NCBI GenBank assembly: GCA_904384225.1
Contig: CAJFJV010000009.1
Coordinates: 1-64,000 of the forward strand
From: an uncultured Oscillospiraceae bacterium
Lineage (GTDB): Bacteria; Bacillota; Clostridia; Oscillospirales; Ruminococcaceae
Direction of reading: 5' to 3'
Length of the DNA: 64,000 bases
Part shown: positions 17,538 through 27,644 of the stretch, one piece after another
How positions within the stretch are numbered: the first letter of the stretch is position 1
Layout of the letters: each line of letters opens with the position of its first letter
Position numbers and translations under genes: made by a program
The notes under the pieces: generated by a model
The model's database searches: none
What the model was told of the DNA's origin: nothing
Seen by the model: the letters and a program-made list of their open reading frames with translations, nothing else

Positions 17538-20303
17538 TTACAGCAGTTCGCCATAATGGCGCACATATGCCTTTTTTAAGCTTGTCGCCAGCGCCATATA
17601 AAGCAGAATGCAAGGGGCCAGATACGCAAAGTAGCAAAGCGGAAGCGGCACAAATCCCAGCATTGCCCCAGCTGCCGTAAACGGGATAATCGTAAGGACG
17701 GCTATTCCCGTACACGTCAGCAGTGTCAAAGGCGCGGAGGCATGGCTTTGGATAAACGGGATCTTCGGCGTACGGATCATATGGATAACAAGCGTTTGGC
17801 TCCACATGGATTCCACAAACCAGCCGGCCTGAAACATGGCGGTATAGGCGGCCTGTTTTTGGGCAAGCTCGGCGCCGCTGAAATGGTTGGCGAGGTCGTT
17901 ATATAATACGCCGTTGGACACAAACAGCGGGCAAAACACAAAATACATAAAAATGTAGGTGGTAAAATCAAAGATAGAACTGGTTGGCCCGATCCAAATC
18001 ATAAAGCTGCCCACTGAGGAAGCATCCCATTTACGCGGCACGCGCAAAAATTCTTCATCTGCATTGTCCCACGGGATGGCAGTGCAGGAAAGATCATAGA
18101 TCAAGTTGAGAAAGATCAGCTGTACGCTCGTCATCGGTAAAAACGGGAGCAGTGCGGAAGCGGCAAGCACGGAAAACATATTTCCAAAATTAGACGAAGC
18201 CGTCATCTTAATATATTTGATCATATTGGCATACGTCTTGCGCCCCTCAATAATCCCCTGTTCTAAAACCATCAAATCTTTTTCCAGCAGAATGATATCC
18301 GCCGATTCTTTTGCCACATCTACGGCAGTATCGACGGAAATGCCGATATCCGCTGCCTTCATTGCCGCCGCGTCGTTTACGCCGTCCCCCATATATCCGA
18401 CCGTATGCCCGTTTTCACGGAGGGCCGTTACGACGCGCGCTTTCTGGCCGGGCGTCAATTTCGCAAACACGTCCGTGGTTTCTGCCGCTTTTGCCAACTC
18501 TGCATCAGACATGTTATCCAAATCCGTGCCAAGAAGCATATTGCGCACTTTCAAGCCCACCTGCTTACAGATGGTGCGCGTTACCTTATCATTGTCACCT
18601 GTCAAAATTTTGGTTGTAACGCCGTGCTCTTTTAACGCCCGAATTGCATTTGCGGTAGATTCTTTCGGCGGGTCGAGAAACGCCAAATATCCGATCAGCA
18701 CCATGTCACATTCATCTTTGACGCCGAAAACGCCAACCGGGGAAGGGTCGCTTTTCTGTGCAATGGCCAATACGCGGAAACCTTTGTCATTCAGGCCGTC
18801 TACGGTTTTCAGAATCTGCGTGCGGATATCGTCGGTCAGGGGCCGTACTTGCCCATCATATTCTGCAAATGTGCAGACGGACAGCATCTCTTCAACAGCT
18901 CCCTTGGTCACCATTTGCGTCTTTCCCTTTTGATCCTGTATGACGGTTGTCAGGCGACGGCGGGTAAAGTCAAAGGGAATCTCGTCCACCTTTGTATACG
19001 TCTCAGATAAATCGGTCCATTGCGGGTTTTCCGCCTCTGCTTCCTCCGTCTTATGGATGATCGCCATATCCATCAGATTTTTATATCCTGTCTGAAAATA
19101 GCTGTTAAGATAAGCATGCCGCAAAACTCTGGCGTCATCCACTCCATCCACATTCCAGTGGTATTCCAGTACGACCTGATCCTGCGTCAGTGTCCCGGTT
19201 TTATCGGTACAGAGAATATCCATTGCACCGAAGTTTTGAATGGAATTGAGGTTTTTTACAATCGTCTGCTTTTTGCTCATGGATACTGCGCCTTTTGCCA
19301 AGCAGGTTGTCACAATCATCGGCAGCATCTCAGGCGTTAAGCCAACAGCAATGGAAATGCCGAACAGAAACGCATCCAGCCAATCGCCTTTTGTAATCCC
19401 ATTGATGAAAAACACCAGCGGAACCATGACGAGCATAAAACGGATCAACACCCAAGAAACGGCGTTGACACCCTTGGTAAAGCTGGTTTCCACCGCTTCC
19501 CCGGCAACCGCAGACGCCATTGAGCCGAATACGGTGTGATCGCCTACGCAGACAACAACAGCCGTTGCGCTTCCCGAAATCACATTGCTTCCCATAAAGG
19601 CCATATTGCTGTAATCTGTGATTGCGGGCAGTTCTCCGCAAGCCTTCCTTGGCGTCTTTTCAACCGGCTCGCTTTCTCCCGTAAGGCTTGCCTGGCTGAC
19701 AAACAGGTCTTTTGCATCTAAAATCCGGACATCGGCGGGGATCATATCGCCAACGGAAAGGTGGACAATGTCGCCGACGGCCAGATCGTCCATTGGGATT
19801 TCTATTTTTTCCTGCGCTTTGCGGGTAACCGTGCAGGTTGTCGTAATCATTGCCAGCAGTTTTTCTGCCGCACTGCCGCTGCGGGATTCCTGCACAAACC
19901 GGAGTGTCCCGGAAATGAATACCATCGTTAGGATGATGACCACCGTCAAGCAGTCAAAATCCTCCGGGGAATTGCCAAACAGTGAAAAATGAGGGAAAAC
20001 CATATCCGTCATGACGGAGACTGCCGCCAAACAAAAGAGGATGGCGGTAAACGGGTTGACAAATGCCCCAGCCAGCCGTTTTGGCAGTGATTTTTTCTTT
20101 TCGTGCGTGACCTTATTGCTCCCGTATTTTGCGCGGCTGTAGGAAACCGCCTCTTCATCCAGCCCGCTCAGTGTCGTATGCAGGCTTTTGAGTACCGTTT
20201 TGACAGGATTCGCCGCCGCAAATTGGATACGGCTGTTTTCTTCGCCGCGGATCCTTTCCTTTTCTGCGGCCATACGGGCCGCCTGCTTTTTTTTCAGATT
20301 CAT
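17538..20303 (-). CDS. mgtA: Magnesium-translocating P-type ATPase (paralogue 1)
   Basis: 921 aa; [74 protein letters not shown]. Confidence 0.95.
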   Translation of the reverse strand: MNLKKKQAARMAAEKERIRGEENSRIQFAAANPVKTVLKSLHTTLSGLDEEAVSYSRAKYGSNKVTHEKKKSLPKRLAGAFVNPFTAILFCLAAVSVMTDMVFPHFSLFGNSPEDFDCLTVVIILTMVFISGTLRFVQESRSGSAAEKLLAMITTTCTVTRKAQEKIEIPMDDLAVGDIVHLSVGDMIPADVRILDAKDLFVSQASLTGESEPVEKTPRKACGELPAITDYSNMAFMGSNVISGSATAVVVCVGDHTVFGSMASAVAGEAVETSFTKGVNAVSWVLIRFMLVMVPLVFFINGITKGDWLDAFLFGISIAVGLTPEMLPMIVTTCLAKGAVSMSKKQTIVKNLNSIQNFGAMDILCTDKTGTLTQDQVVLEYHWNVDGVDDARVLRHAYLNSYFQTGYKNLMDMAIIHKTEEAEAENPQWTDLSETYTKVDEIPFDFTRRRLTTVIQDQKGKTQMVTKGAVEEMLSVCTFAEYDGQVRPLTDDIRTQILKTVDGLNDKGFRVLAIAQKSDPSPVGVFGVKDECDMVLIGYLAFLDPPKESTANAIRALKEHGVTTKILTGDNDKVTRTICKQVGLKVRNMLLGTDLDNMSDAELAKAAETTDVFAKLTPGQKARVVTALRENGHTVGYMGDGVNDAAAMKAADIGISVDTAVDVAKESADIILLEKDLMVLEQGIIEGRKTYANMIKYIKMTASSNFGNMFSVLAASALLPFLPMTSVQLIFLNLIYDLSCTAIPWDNADEEFLRVPRKWDASSVGSFMIWIGPTSSIFDFTTYIFMYFVFCPLFVSNGVLYNDLANHFSGAELAQKQAAYTAMFQAGWFVESMWSQTLVIHMIRTPKIPFIQSHASAPLTLLTCTGIAVLTIIPFTAAGAMLGFVPLPLCYFAYLAPCILLYMALATSLKKAYVRHYGELL

Positions 20304-20348
20304 CAGTCCTTACCTCCCTTATCATCAATAGAGGCAAGCGCAGCGATA

Positions 20349-20423
20349 TGAAAGGCATAAAACGCCTGCTTCCATATTCTGCCCTATACCTTTTTCGTCC
20401 ACCGTCAGCGTCCATGCCTTTCA
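20349..20423 (-). promoter_or_regulatory. Candidate structured 5' leader of mgtA paralogue 1
   Basis: 10-bp perfect inverted repeat TGAAAGGCAT (20349-20358) / ATGCCTTTCA (20414-20423) about 45 nt upstream of the start; contains an ORF start with an AGGTG RBS-like sequence. Confidence 0.35.
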
Positions 20424-20470
20424 CCTCGCCTTATTATGAAATATCTATAGGAAACCGCCAAAACGGCCTA

Positions 20471-20776
20471 TCAGCTGTAATAGCGTTTGCTTTTCCCAAT
20501 ATACCATGCGTCGCAGCCTGCAAGCACCAACCACACAATCATAGCGGCAGTAAACCAAGGCCCTGTCAGACCGGAAAATCCCTTTATCAAAAAAATAAGG
20601 CCGCTTAAAACAACCATTGCCCCGATGTTGCGGCAAAGCGGTGCAATTTTTATTTTGTCGCGCTCCGCTTTCGGCATATTTTTCCACATTGAAAGATGTA
20701 TGTGCCCTTTTCCACAGGCAAATAGAAGACCTGCAGCTGTAAAAAGAATTCCAAAAAAGATACAAGTAAAATCCAT
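20471..20776 (-). CDS. DUF3784-like small membrane protein
   Basis: 101 aa, three hydrophobic segments, CGKGHIHLSMWKNMPKAERDKI. Confidence 0.65.
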   Translation of the reverse strand: MDFTCIFFGILFTAAGLLFACGKGHIHLSMWKNMPKAERDKIKIAPLCRNIGAMVVLSGLIFLIKGFSGLTGPWFTAAMIVWLVLAGCDAWYIGKSKRYYS

Positions 20777-20781
20777 GCGGC

Positions 20782-21021
20782 CTACCTCCTCAATTGTTCC
20801 ATCTCTTTTTTTAATCTGCGCAATTTTAACAGTTTAAACATTTGAAAAACCATATTGACGGCAAGGCCGAGCCAAACTGCCGCAATGATCCGGCTCCAAA
20901 TTTGCAGCAATACAATATCCCATTCGGGAAACATCCTGCCTATGGCGCTTAAAGCAATGCAAAAAAATCCGCAAAGGGGCAGGTATACCGCCCTTTTCTT
21001 TATTCCCCGTCTCGATTTCAT
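20782..21021 (-). CDS. Small membrane protein, unknown function
   Basis: 79 aa, two hydrophobic segments; 5 bp upstream of 20776. Confidence 0.55.
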   Translation of the reverse strand: MKSRRGIKKRAVYLPLCGFFCIALSAIGRMFPEWDIVLLQIWSRIIAAVWLGLAVNMVFQMFKLLKLRRLKKEMEQLRR

Positions 21022-21221
21022 CTACAGCACCTCCCAGCCTGCGCCGGCCGGCGCCTAAATTGCCAGTGCTTGCGCAACCGGCCATTCTGATCCGGACGCC
21101 GTATGAGCTGCGGAATACCACTCTAAACCGTTCGGGAAAACCAAGCGCCGGAGATAAAGGCGGATCCGCAGGACAAAACCCGTGTAATCCTTGGACGGCC
21201 TCCTTTCCCCTATACCAGTAT

Positions 21222-21272
21222 AAAAAAAACGCAAGGAAAATCACATGTTTAAAACCTTGCGATTTCCTTGCG
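21222..21272 (-). terminator. Intrinsic terminator (minus strand)
   Basis: CGCAAGGAAATC...GATTTTCCTTGCG followed by TTTTTTTT on the minus strand. Confidence 0.8.
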
Positions 21273-21290
21273 GTTTGACAAGAATCCAGA

Positions 21291-21788
21291 TCAAAGCGTA
21301 TCGTTAAACTTATATCCGATTCCCCATATCGTCAGGATGTATTCCGGCGCATCCGGATTGGGTTCGATCTTTTTCCGAAGCTTCCGGATAAAGGCCATAA
21401 TATTGCTGTCGTCCAAGAGATAATCATTTTCCCATACGGCCCGGTAAATCTGTTCTTTTGTAAACACTTCCCCGCGATTGCGTGCCAAAAAATATAAAAT
21501 GTCAAACTCTTTTGGCGTCAGAGAAATCTCCTTATTTTCCTGAAGCACCCTTCTCGATTTCATATCGATAAAAAGCTTCCCGCACCGGATGACGCTGTCG
21601 GAAGGGACCGGCGTTTCCCCGCCTCCAAGCTCCAGCATAAGCGAATTAGCCGTCCCCCGCATTAAGTCCTCAAGGCCCTCCGACAATTCCGCCCTTCCCT
21701 GCACATCCGGTGCAGAGGCCCGCAGTTTCTCCTGAAGCCATTTGGCTAAGGAGGAATCCACGCCGATCAGGAGCACATTCTTTTTCAA
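21291..21788 (-). CDS. OmpR/PhoB-type winged-helix DNA-binding protein with truncated/degenerate N-terminal domain
   Basis: ISLTPKEFDILYFLARNRGEVFTKEQIYRAVWENDYLLDDSNIMAFIRKLRKKIEPNPDAPEYILTIWGIGYKF; N-terminal about 60 aa lacks a normal receiver. Confidence 0.85.
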   Translation of the reverse strand: MKKNVLLIGVDSSLAKWLQEKLRASAPDVQGRAELSEGLEDLMRGTANSLMLELGGGETPVPSDSVIRCGKLFIDMKSRRVLQENKEISLTPKEFDILYFLARNRGEVFTKEQIYRAVWENDYLLDDSNIMAFIRKLRKKIEPNPDAPEYILTIWGIGYKFNDTL

Positions 21789-21804
21789 GAAAGATTCCCC
21801 CTTT

Positions 21805-24465
21805 CTAAAGCAATTGGCGATACTTTCTGATATACCGCTTTTTCACCAACGTCATCAGCAGTAAATACAGCGCGGCGACAACAATCAGGAAGCCAAAATA
21901 AGCCGCCGGCAGTGCGGTCAAGCCGATCAGCCGCCCAATAGGCGTAAAAGTCAAAACAGTAAAAAGCAGGATCCCAAAGCCCGTCACTGCCATGACGCAA
22001 ACAGACGGCCTGCTTTGAAAAAGCGGTACTTTTTTTGTCCGGAGCAAGTGCAGAATCAGGATCTGCGTCCACATAGATTCTAAGAACCACCCCGTCTGGA
22101 ACAAAGCAATAAATTCCGCCTGCGCTCCCCCCGGAAGAGACGAAAAGCTGCCGCCGCAAAGGGCGGGGCAAAGGACAAAAAACAAAAAGGCAAAAGTCAA
22201 AATATCAAAAATTGAGCTGATCGGCCCGAAAACCCGCATAAAGCGCCCCAACGTCCGGCCTGACCACTCCAAAGGGCGCAAACAAGTCTCCTCATCCACA
22301 CGGTCCCATGGGAGCACAAGGCAAAGCGTATCATAAAGCAGGTTCAGCAGCAGGAGCTGTACAGAGGTCATCGGGAAAAAGGGGAGGAACACGCTGGCGG
22401 CTACAACAGATAAAATATTCCCAAAATTCGAGGAAGCGGTAATCCGGATATACTTGGACATGTTGGCAAACGCCTTCCGTCCCTCTAAAATTCCTTCTTC
22501 CAATACATTCAAATCTTTTTTGAGCAGGATGACGTCCGCACTTTCCTTGACAGCGTCCGCTGCTGTATCCACGGAAATCCCAACATCAGATTCCACAATG
22601 GCTGGCAAATCGTTCATTCCGTCACCCAGAAACCCCACCGTATGCCCGTTCGACTGTAAGTTCTGCACGACGGTCACCTTTTGCTTTGGGGACAATTCCG
22701 CAAAAACCGTTGCCTTTTCTATGCGGATTTCCCGCTCGTCGCCGGTCAGCATGTCCAGTTCCCGGCCGGTCAATACCTCCTGCGTATCAATCCCAAGACG
22801 GCGGCAGACGGATACGGCCGTGTCACGCTGGTCGCCGGTCAGCACCTTTACCCCTACGTGCAGATTTCCAAGCTTTTGAATCGCTCCGGCAGCTGTCTTC
22901 TTGGGCGCGTCAAAAAAAGCCAAATATCCGATAAGGGCGAGATCCTGTTCGTCTTCTGTGCTTAAATGCGCACAGTTAACCCGCTTGCAGGCGACAGCCA
23001 GAACCTTCATGCCGTCTTCCAGCATTTCGTCCACAACGGCATGGACGCTGGCGAGCCCGTCTTCATCTATACAGCTGTATTTCCCTTTGTATTCAATATA
23101 GCGGCAGCGCCGGCAAACTTCGTCTACACTTCCTTTGACAAGCAAAAGGTTATGTCCGTCGCCCTTTACGAGGACGCTGGCAAGTTTCCGCTCATAGTCG
23201 AAAGGAAGTTCGTCCAATTTGGGATGCTGTGCGGCAAGTGCGGCAAACCGGGGCCCGCATTCCGGTATTTCACGGTATTTGAGGATAGCTGTATCCAAAT
23301 GGTTGGAAACACCGGTATGATATAGGCTGTTTAAATACGCAAAGTGCAGTACAGCTTCGCTTTCATTTCCTAATATATCCATGTAATACTCTAAAAGGAT
23401 TGTATCCCCTGTCAGCGTCCCGGTTTTATCTACGCAAAGCATGTCCATACTGCCGAACCCCTGCATCGCGTTGATATTTTTTACAACGGTCTGTTTCCGC
23501 CCCATAGCGGCGCTGCCCTTTGCGAGGCAGGCATTGATGACCATAGGAAGCATTTCCGGCGTCAGCCCAACCGCTACCGACAAGGCAAATAAAAAAGCGG
23601 AAAACCAGTTCCCTTTTGTCAAGCCGCAGGCGACAAATACCACCGGAACCAATACAGACATGAAACGGATCAGCACCCACGCAATGGAATTCGCCCCTTG
23701 GTCAAATTTATTCTTGCGGCTCGATACCGCTTCGGAAAACCCGCCGTAAACGGTGTCCCGGCCAACCGCTAAGACGACGCCCTCCCCCGTCCCGCCAATT
23801 ACAGCAGATCCCATAAATACGGTATTGTGATATTCCCCATAAGACTGCGGTTTTCCGACGGGCAAAACTGCGGCGTTTTTTTCCAATACAGCGCTTTCGC
23901 CGGTAATCACAGACTGGGAGACAAATAAATCTTTCGCAGCCGTCAAACGAATATCAGCCGGGACATGGTCCCCGGCGCACAGGCGGACGATATCGCCGAC
24001 CACCAGCTCGGAGGAGGGGACCTCAGCCCATTCGCCGCAGCGCTTTGCCGTTACCGTGGAGTGCAGCAAACTTGTCAGGTGATCCGCAACATGCTTTGAG
24101 CGCATTTCCTGTATAAAGCGGACAAAGCCGCTGATTAACAGCATGCAAAGGATAATGAACACCGTGGTCATATTCCGGCCGAAATTTGAAGCGAGCAGTA
24201 CGTCTGTAACAAAGGAAATAACCACCAAAATGAACAGGATAATTGTAAAGGGGTTCACAAAGGCCCGCCGCAAACGATATAATACGGTATCGCCGCCCCG
24301 GCCGGACAGTACATTGCCACCGTATTGCCGACGGCTTTTTTCTGCCTGATCTTCGTCATATCCATTTTCGGAATTTTCAAAATCGCGGTATAATGCGTCC
24401 GTTTCCATATGCGCATAGTACAGAACCCGCTGATGAATCGCCTTGCCGTCTTTCATTTGCTTCAC
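21805..24465 (-). CDS. mgtA: Magnesium-translocating P-type ATPase (paralogue 2)
   Basis: 886 aa; VITGESAVLEK, CVDKTGTLTGDTILLEYYMD, GFLGDGMNDLPAIVESDVGISVDTAADAVKESADVILLKKDL. Confidence 0.93.
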   Translation of the reverse strand: MKQMKDGKAIHQRVLYYAHMETDALYRDFENSENGYDEDQAEKSRRQYGGNVLSGRGGDTVLYRLRRAFVNPFTIILFILVVISFVTDVLLASNFGRNMTTVFIILCMLLISGFVRFIQEMRSKHVADHLTSLLHSTVTAKRCGEWAEVPSSELVVGDIVRLCAGDHVPADIRLTAAKDLFVSQSVITGESAVLEKNAAVLPVGKPQSYGEYHNTVFMGSAVIGGTGEGVVLAVGRDTVYGGFSEAVSSRKNKFDQGANSIAWVLIRFMSVLVPVVFVACGLTKGNWFSAFLFALSVAVGLTPEMLPMVINACLAKGSAAMGRKQTVVKNINAMQGFGSMDMLCVDKTGTLTGDTILLEYYMDILGNESEAVLHFAYLNSLYHTGVSNHLDTAILKYREIPECGPRFAALAAQHPKLDELPFDYERKLASVLVKGDGHNLLLVKGSVDEVCRRCRYIEYKGKYSCIDEDGLASVHAVVDEMLEDGMKVLAVACKRVNCAHLSTEDEQDLALIGYLAFFDAPKKTAAGAIQKLGNLHVGVKVLTGDQRDTAVSVCRRLGIDTQEVLTGRELDMLTGDEREIRIEKATVFAELSPKQKVTVVQNLQSNGHTVGFLGDGMNDLPAIVESDVGISVDTAADAVKESADVILLKKDLNVLEEGILEGRKAFANMSKYIRITASSNFGNILSVVAASVFLPFFPMTSVQLLLLNLLYDTLCLVLPWDRVDEETCLRPLEWSGRTLGRFMRVFGPISSIFDILTFAFLFFVLCPALCGGSFSSLPGGAQAEFIALFQTGWFLESMWTQILILHLLRTKKVPLFQSRPSVCVMAVTGFGILLFTVLTFTPIGRLIGLTALPAAYFGFLIVVAALYLLLMTLVKKRYIRKYRQLL

Positions 24466-24469
24466 CTCT

Positions 24470-24499
24470 CAATATTTTCATTATAGCATAAAAATATTG
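24470..24499 (-). promoter_or_regulatory. Extended -10 promoter inside a 9-bp inverted repeat upstream of mgtA paralogue 2
   Basis: Minus strand CAATATTTT-TATGCTATAATG-AAAATATTG; TGCTATAAT lies between the arms. Confidence 0.5.
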
Positions 24500-24643
24500 C
24501 CGTACACGAAGACAATCCTTGCTTTTTTCTTGTTTCCCGGATCTTTTCGGGCGGGCGTCCTCCCGTTTCGCCCGCCTGCGCCGCTAAAGGCCAAAGCTTT
24601 GACGAGGTTCCTCCGCTGTCTGTCCAGCGGGGTATTTCGCAGC

Positions 24644-24685
24644 AAAAAAGGAACCCAATATAAATGGATCATTTATATTGGGTTC
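24644..24685 (-). terminator. Intrinsic terminator
   Basis: GAACCCAATATAAAT / ATTTATATTGGGTTC 15-bp stem with T-run on the minus strand. Confidence 0.85.
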
Positions 24686-24766
24686 TCGTTTTCTGTTTGT
24701 ATGACAGGCAGGATGTTTTCCCTGTCATCCTACCCTATATTCCCTTTTTCCCGCTGGGTATGCCGG

Positions 24767-26185
24767 TTATTTCCGGATCTCCGGCAGGCTTGCAGCTGCA
24801 ACAGACTGGCCGACGCGTTTCATCTTCTCGTCTGGGGTCTGCGCGTTCATCTGGATCTCCGGATACTCGCTTGCCAGCACCTCTTTTGCGACCTTCAGGA
24901 TCAAGTCGCCGCCTTTTCCGGACATGACACGGCCCAACAGCAGGCAGTGGCGGATCTCATAGAAATCAGCATACAGTGCAAGCGTATGGCCCAGATACAC
25001 GCCGAGCGACTCATATACTTTGACTGCGCGTGGATCGTCGTCTTTCATCAGGCCCTGTACAACCTTGAGCTTCTCCGCAGGCGTTGCGTTCTCGTCAAGC
25101 TCAATGCCGGCCGGCTTCGCCAATTTGATGACGCCGTCCTGAGAGAAGTATTTTACGCCGCAGCCGATATCGCCGGACCACTCGTCCTCCATAGCGTCCG
25201 GCTGCGCGTCGACCGGGGCGAACGCCAGCTCGTTGAGCCAGCCGGTGATATTGCCGTCTTTGTCAACATAGCCGACCGCCTCGGAAGTGCCCATTGCAAT
25301 GCCCAAAACGTCGACGTCGTTCAAATTCATCGCACCGGCCAGCGCGGTAACGTCGCCGTCGTTGACAACTTCAATCGGAACCGGGTGGCCGACCATCTTG
25401 CTGATCTCGTCGGCAGCACGCAGGTAAATGTCTTTTACTTTTGCATTAAATGCGTCTTTCGGCACTTTCAAAAACAGGGAGGCAACCATGGTGCGGTTGT
25501 CGATGTAGATACCGGCGGAGCTTACACCGATGGCGTCGACGTCCGGCATTTTTTCAGCAGCCATTTTCATGGATTCGACAATGCCGTCAAAGTGGTAATC
25601 CGGATCCGGATTGACCTTCGGAAGCCATACGGTCTCTTCGCTGAAGATTGCCTCGCCGTTGACGACTGCGGAAACCTTCCGGTCGGATCCGCCTGCATCA
25701 AAGCCGATACGGTTGCCGTCCAAGTGCTTGCCGATTGCCTTTGATTTTTCGTTTGCCGCCGGCTTGTCCGCAAGGTTCGGCACGTTGACAACCTCAAATT
25801 TGCGCTCATAGACCTGCTCCATAAAGTCGTAATCGAATGCGCGCGCGCCGTCCGGGCTATAGGTCTTTTTCACATATTCATAGACGTTTTCATCGCCGCA
25901 GATGTAGACCTTAAAGCCGCCCCTTGCCCAAAGCAGGAATTTCACAAGGCGGTCTACATAATAGTTGTCCGCCTCCGCCATTTCCGGTGTGCCGTGGATA
26001 AAGGTGTCGTACACCGAGATAAGCCCGCCGCTTCTCTCCACCGCAACAGCGATCGGTTTTTTCGCTGTCTTTAAAAATTCACGGTTGAACACGTGCAGCG
26101 GGACAAATGTCGGATCGAGCTCCGGTACGTTTTTGATGTCGACCTGTACGCCATAAACATTCATTTTGATTTCTCCTTTTCCCAT
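24767..26185 (-). CDS. ROK-like sugar kinase/hexokinase-fold protein
   Basis: RIGFDAGGSDRKVSAVVNGE phosphate-binding motif, VDAIGVSSAGIYIDNRT, VVNDGDVTALAGAM; start probably MNVYGVQ at about 26164. Confidence 0.65.
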   Translation of the reverse strand: MGKGEIKMNVYGVQVDIKNVPELDPTFVPLHVFNREFLKTAKKPIAVAVERSGGLISVYDTFIHGTPEMAEADNYYVDRLVKFLLWARGGFKVYICGDENVYEYVKKTYSPDGARAFDYDFMEQVYERKFEVVNVPNLADKPAANEKSKAIGKHLDGNRIGFDAGGSDRKVSAVVNGEAIFSEETVWLPKVNPDPDYHFDGIVESMKMAAEKMPDVDAIGVSSAGIYIDNRTMVASLFLKVPKDAFNAKVKDIYLRAADEISKMVGHPVPIEVVNDGDVTALAGAMNLNDVDVLGIAMGTSEAVGYVDKDGNITGWLNELAFAPVDAQPDAMEDEWSGDIGCGVKYFSQDGVIKLAKPAGIELDENATPAEKLKVVQGLMKDDDPRAVKVYESLGVYLGHTLALYADFYEIRHCLLLGRVMSGKGGDLILKVAKEVLASEYPEIQMNAQTPDEKMKRVGQSVAAASLPEIRK

Positions 26186-26331
26186 AGGATTGTAAACAAA
26201 ATTTACTTATTATAAGTATACAATATCCCGTGTAAAAAAGCAAGCGTTTTTATTGCTCCCGCAACAAAAAACAAAACACCGGCCGCCGCCTCCCATTGCG
26301 AAAGACAAAAAGGGAGCCGCCCGCTTTCCCA

Positions 26332-27561
26332 TTAAAAACCGTCTGTAATGAAGATCGGCTTTTTGTAAAACACGCCGGAGAGCGCCGGGTTTTCCGGCGT
26401 ATGCACTGTGACGCCCGTTAGCCAGTCAAGCTGGGAGAGATCGTGCGTGCCGATAATCAGCCGTGAAAAATCCGCAATCCCCATCGAGATATCGGGGGAC
26501 GCGTCTTCCTCCGTTACGGAAAGCGCCTTCCCCTCCGCAAAGGATACGGTGAAACAGCCGTTATTCTGCGGGATCTGCGGATCGGTTATCCCGATGCGGA
26601 CTGTCCCTTGCCCGCGGTACTTCGCAAGCCCAAGCACCTGCTTTACATCAATGACCCGGCCCATCCCAACGTGCGCAAGCGTCCGCTGGTACGGGAATTT
26701 CGGCCATTCGGGCACGATGGACAGCAAATCCATATGTATGGGCAGGCGGAAGCAGATGTGGCTGTAATAAGCGGTATAGGCGAGCGCATGGTTCAAAAGG
26801 CCTTTCAGCCCTTCCACATCCGAGAAAAAGAACTGCTTGCAGTTCAGCTTTGCATAAAAGCCGTCCGTCTGTTCCTTTGAAAAGGTCATAACGCCCTTTG
26901 CCTCGCCCGCAGCGCTATAATAGACAAATGTGTAGACGCAGTCCTTCGCCGGATTGAGCCCCTTGGCCCACGGATAGTCGTCATCCTCCCGCACGCACAT
27001 CATATTCATGCCGCGGGCAAACGCCTTGTACACCCGCTTGATATCTTCAAAACAGCAGTCCCCTTCGGCAAGCACTGTGTGCCCGCCTACATCAAAGCGG
27101 TGATAGGCTTGGAGGTTTACTTCATACTGCACCTGCTCGCCGCACATCTCATAGCCGAACTTCCGGTAAAACGCGGACGAAAACGGGTAGAGATAGGAAA
27201 ATGCATACCCCTCCTCATACATCGCGGGCAGGCATTTTTCAAAGCAGGAGCGGATCACGCCGCCCCGGCGGTACTGCGGAAGGGTGGAGACGCCGCCGAT
27301 CCCGTTCATTTTGCAGGCGTGCCCGTCAAAGTTTACAACATAAGGGATCGTAAACATGAACCCCATCATCGTCTCGTCGTCGTCTTCAAAGGCCGCCCAT
27401 TTTTCCGTATAAAAGCGTTCCCCGCGCCCTTTTGGATGCTCCTTTGCATCCTTTAGGATCTCTTCGTTCGAACGCTCTTCCGTACACGGAAACTCAAACG
27501 CAAGCGCCATGACCTCGCCGCAGCGCTTCAATTCCGCATCTTTGATTTTCCTAACAACCAT
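26332..27561 (-). CDS. GNAT family N-acetyltransferase (Eis-like, with SCP2-type C-terminus)
   Basis: GIGGVSTLPQYRRGGVIRSCFEKCLPAMYEEGYAFSYLYPFSSAFYRKFGYE. Confidence 0.88.
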   Translation of the reverse strand: MVVRKIKDAELKRCGEVMALAFEFPCTEERSNEEILKDAKEHPKGRGERFYTEKWAAFEDDDETMMGFMFTIPYVVNFDGHACKMNGIGGVSTLPQYRRGGVIRSCFEKCLPAMYEEGYAFSYLYPFSSAFYRKFGYEMCGEQVQYEVNLQAYHRFDVGGHTVLAEGDCCFEDIKRVYKAFARGMNMMCVREDDDYPWAKGLNPAKDCVYTFVYYSAAGEAKGVMTFSKEQTDGFYAKLNCKQFFFSDVEGLKGLLNHALAYTAYYSHICFRLPIHMDLLSIVPEWPKFPYQRTLAHVGMGRVIDVKQVLGLAKYRGQGTVRIGITDPQIPQNNGCFTVSFAEGKALSVTEEDASPDISMGIADFSRLIIGTHDLSQLDWLTGVTVHTPENPALSGVFYKKPIFITDGF

Positions 27562-27644
27562 TTCTCAAATATCCTCCTTTATAGAAAGATTATACCGTGT
27601 TAAGCCTAAAACACCCTATCATCTAAAAATTATGATTCCTTCCT

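Noticed and set aside
20349-20423. Known M-box Mg2+ riboswitch before mgtA1
   Set aside because: The conserved M-box core is not recognisable; retained only as an unnamed leader candidate.
24443-25744. 433-aa plus-strand ORF opposite the ROK-like gene
   Set aside because: Antisense shadow; the minus-strand product has kinase motifs.
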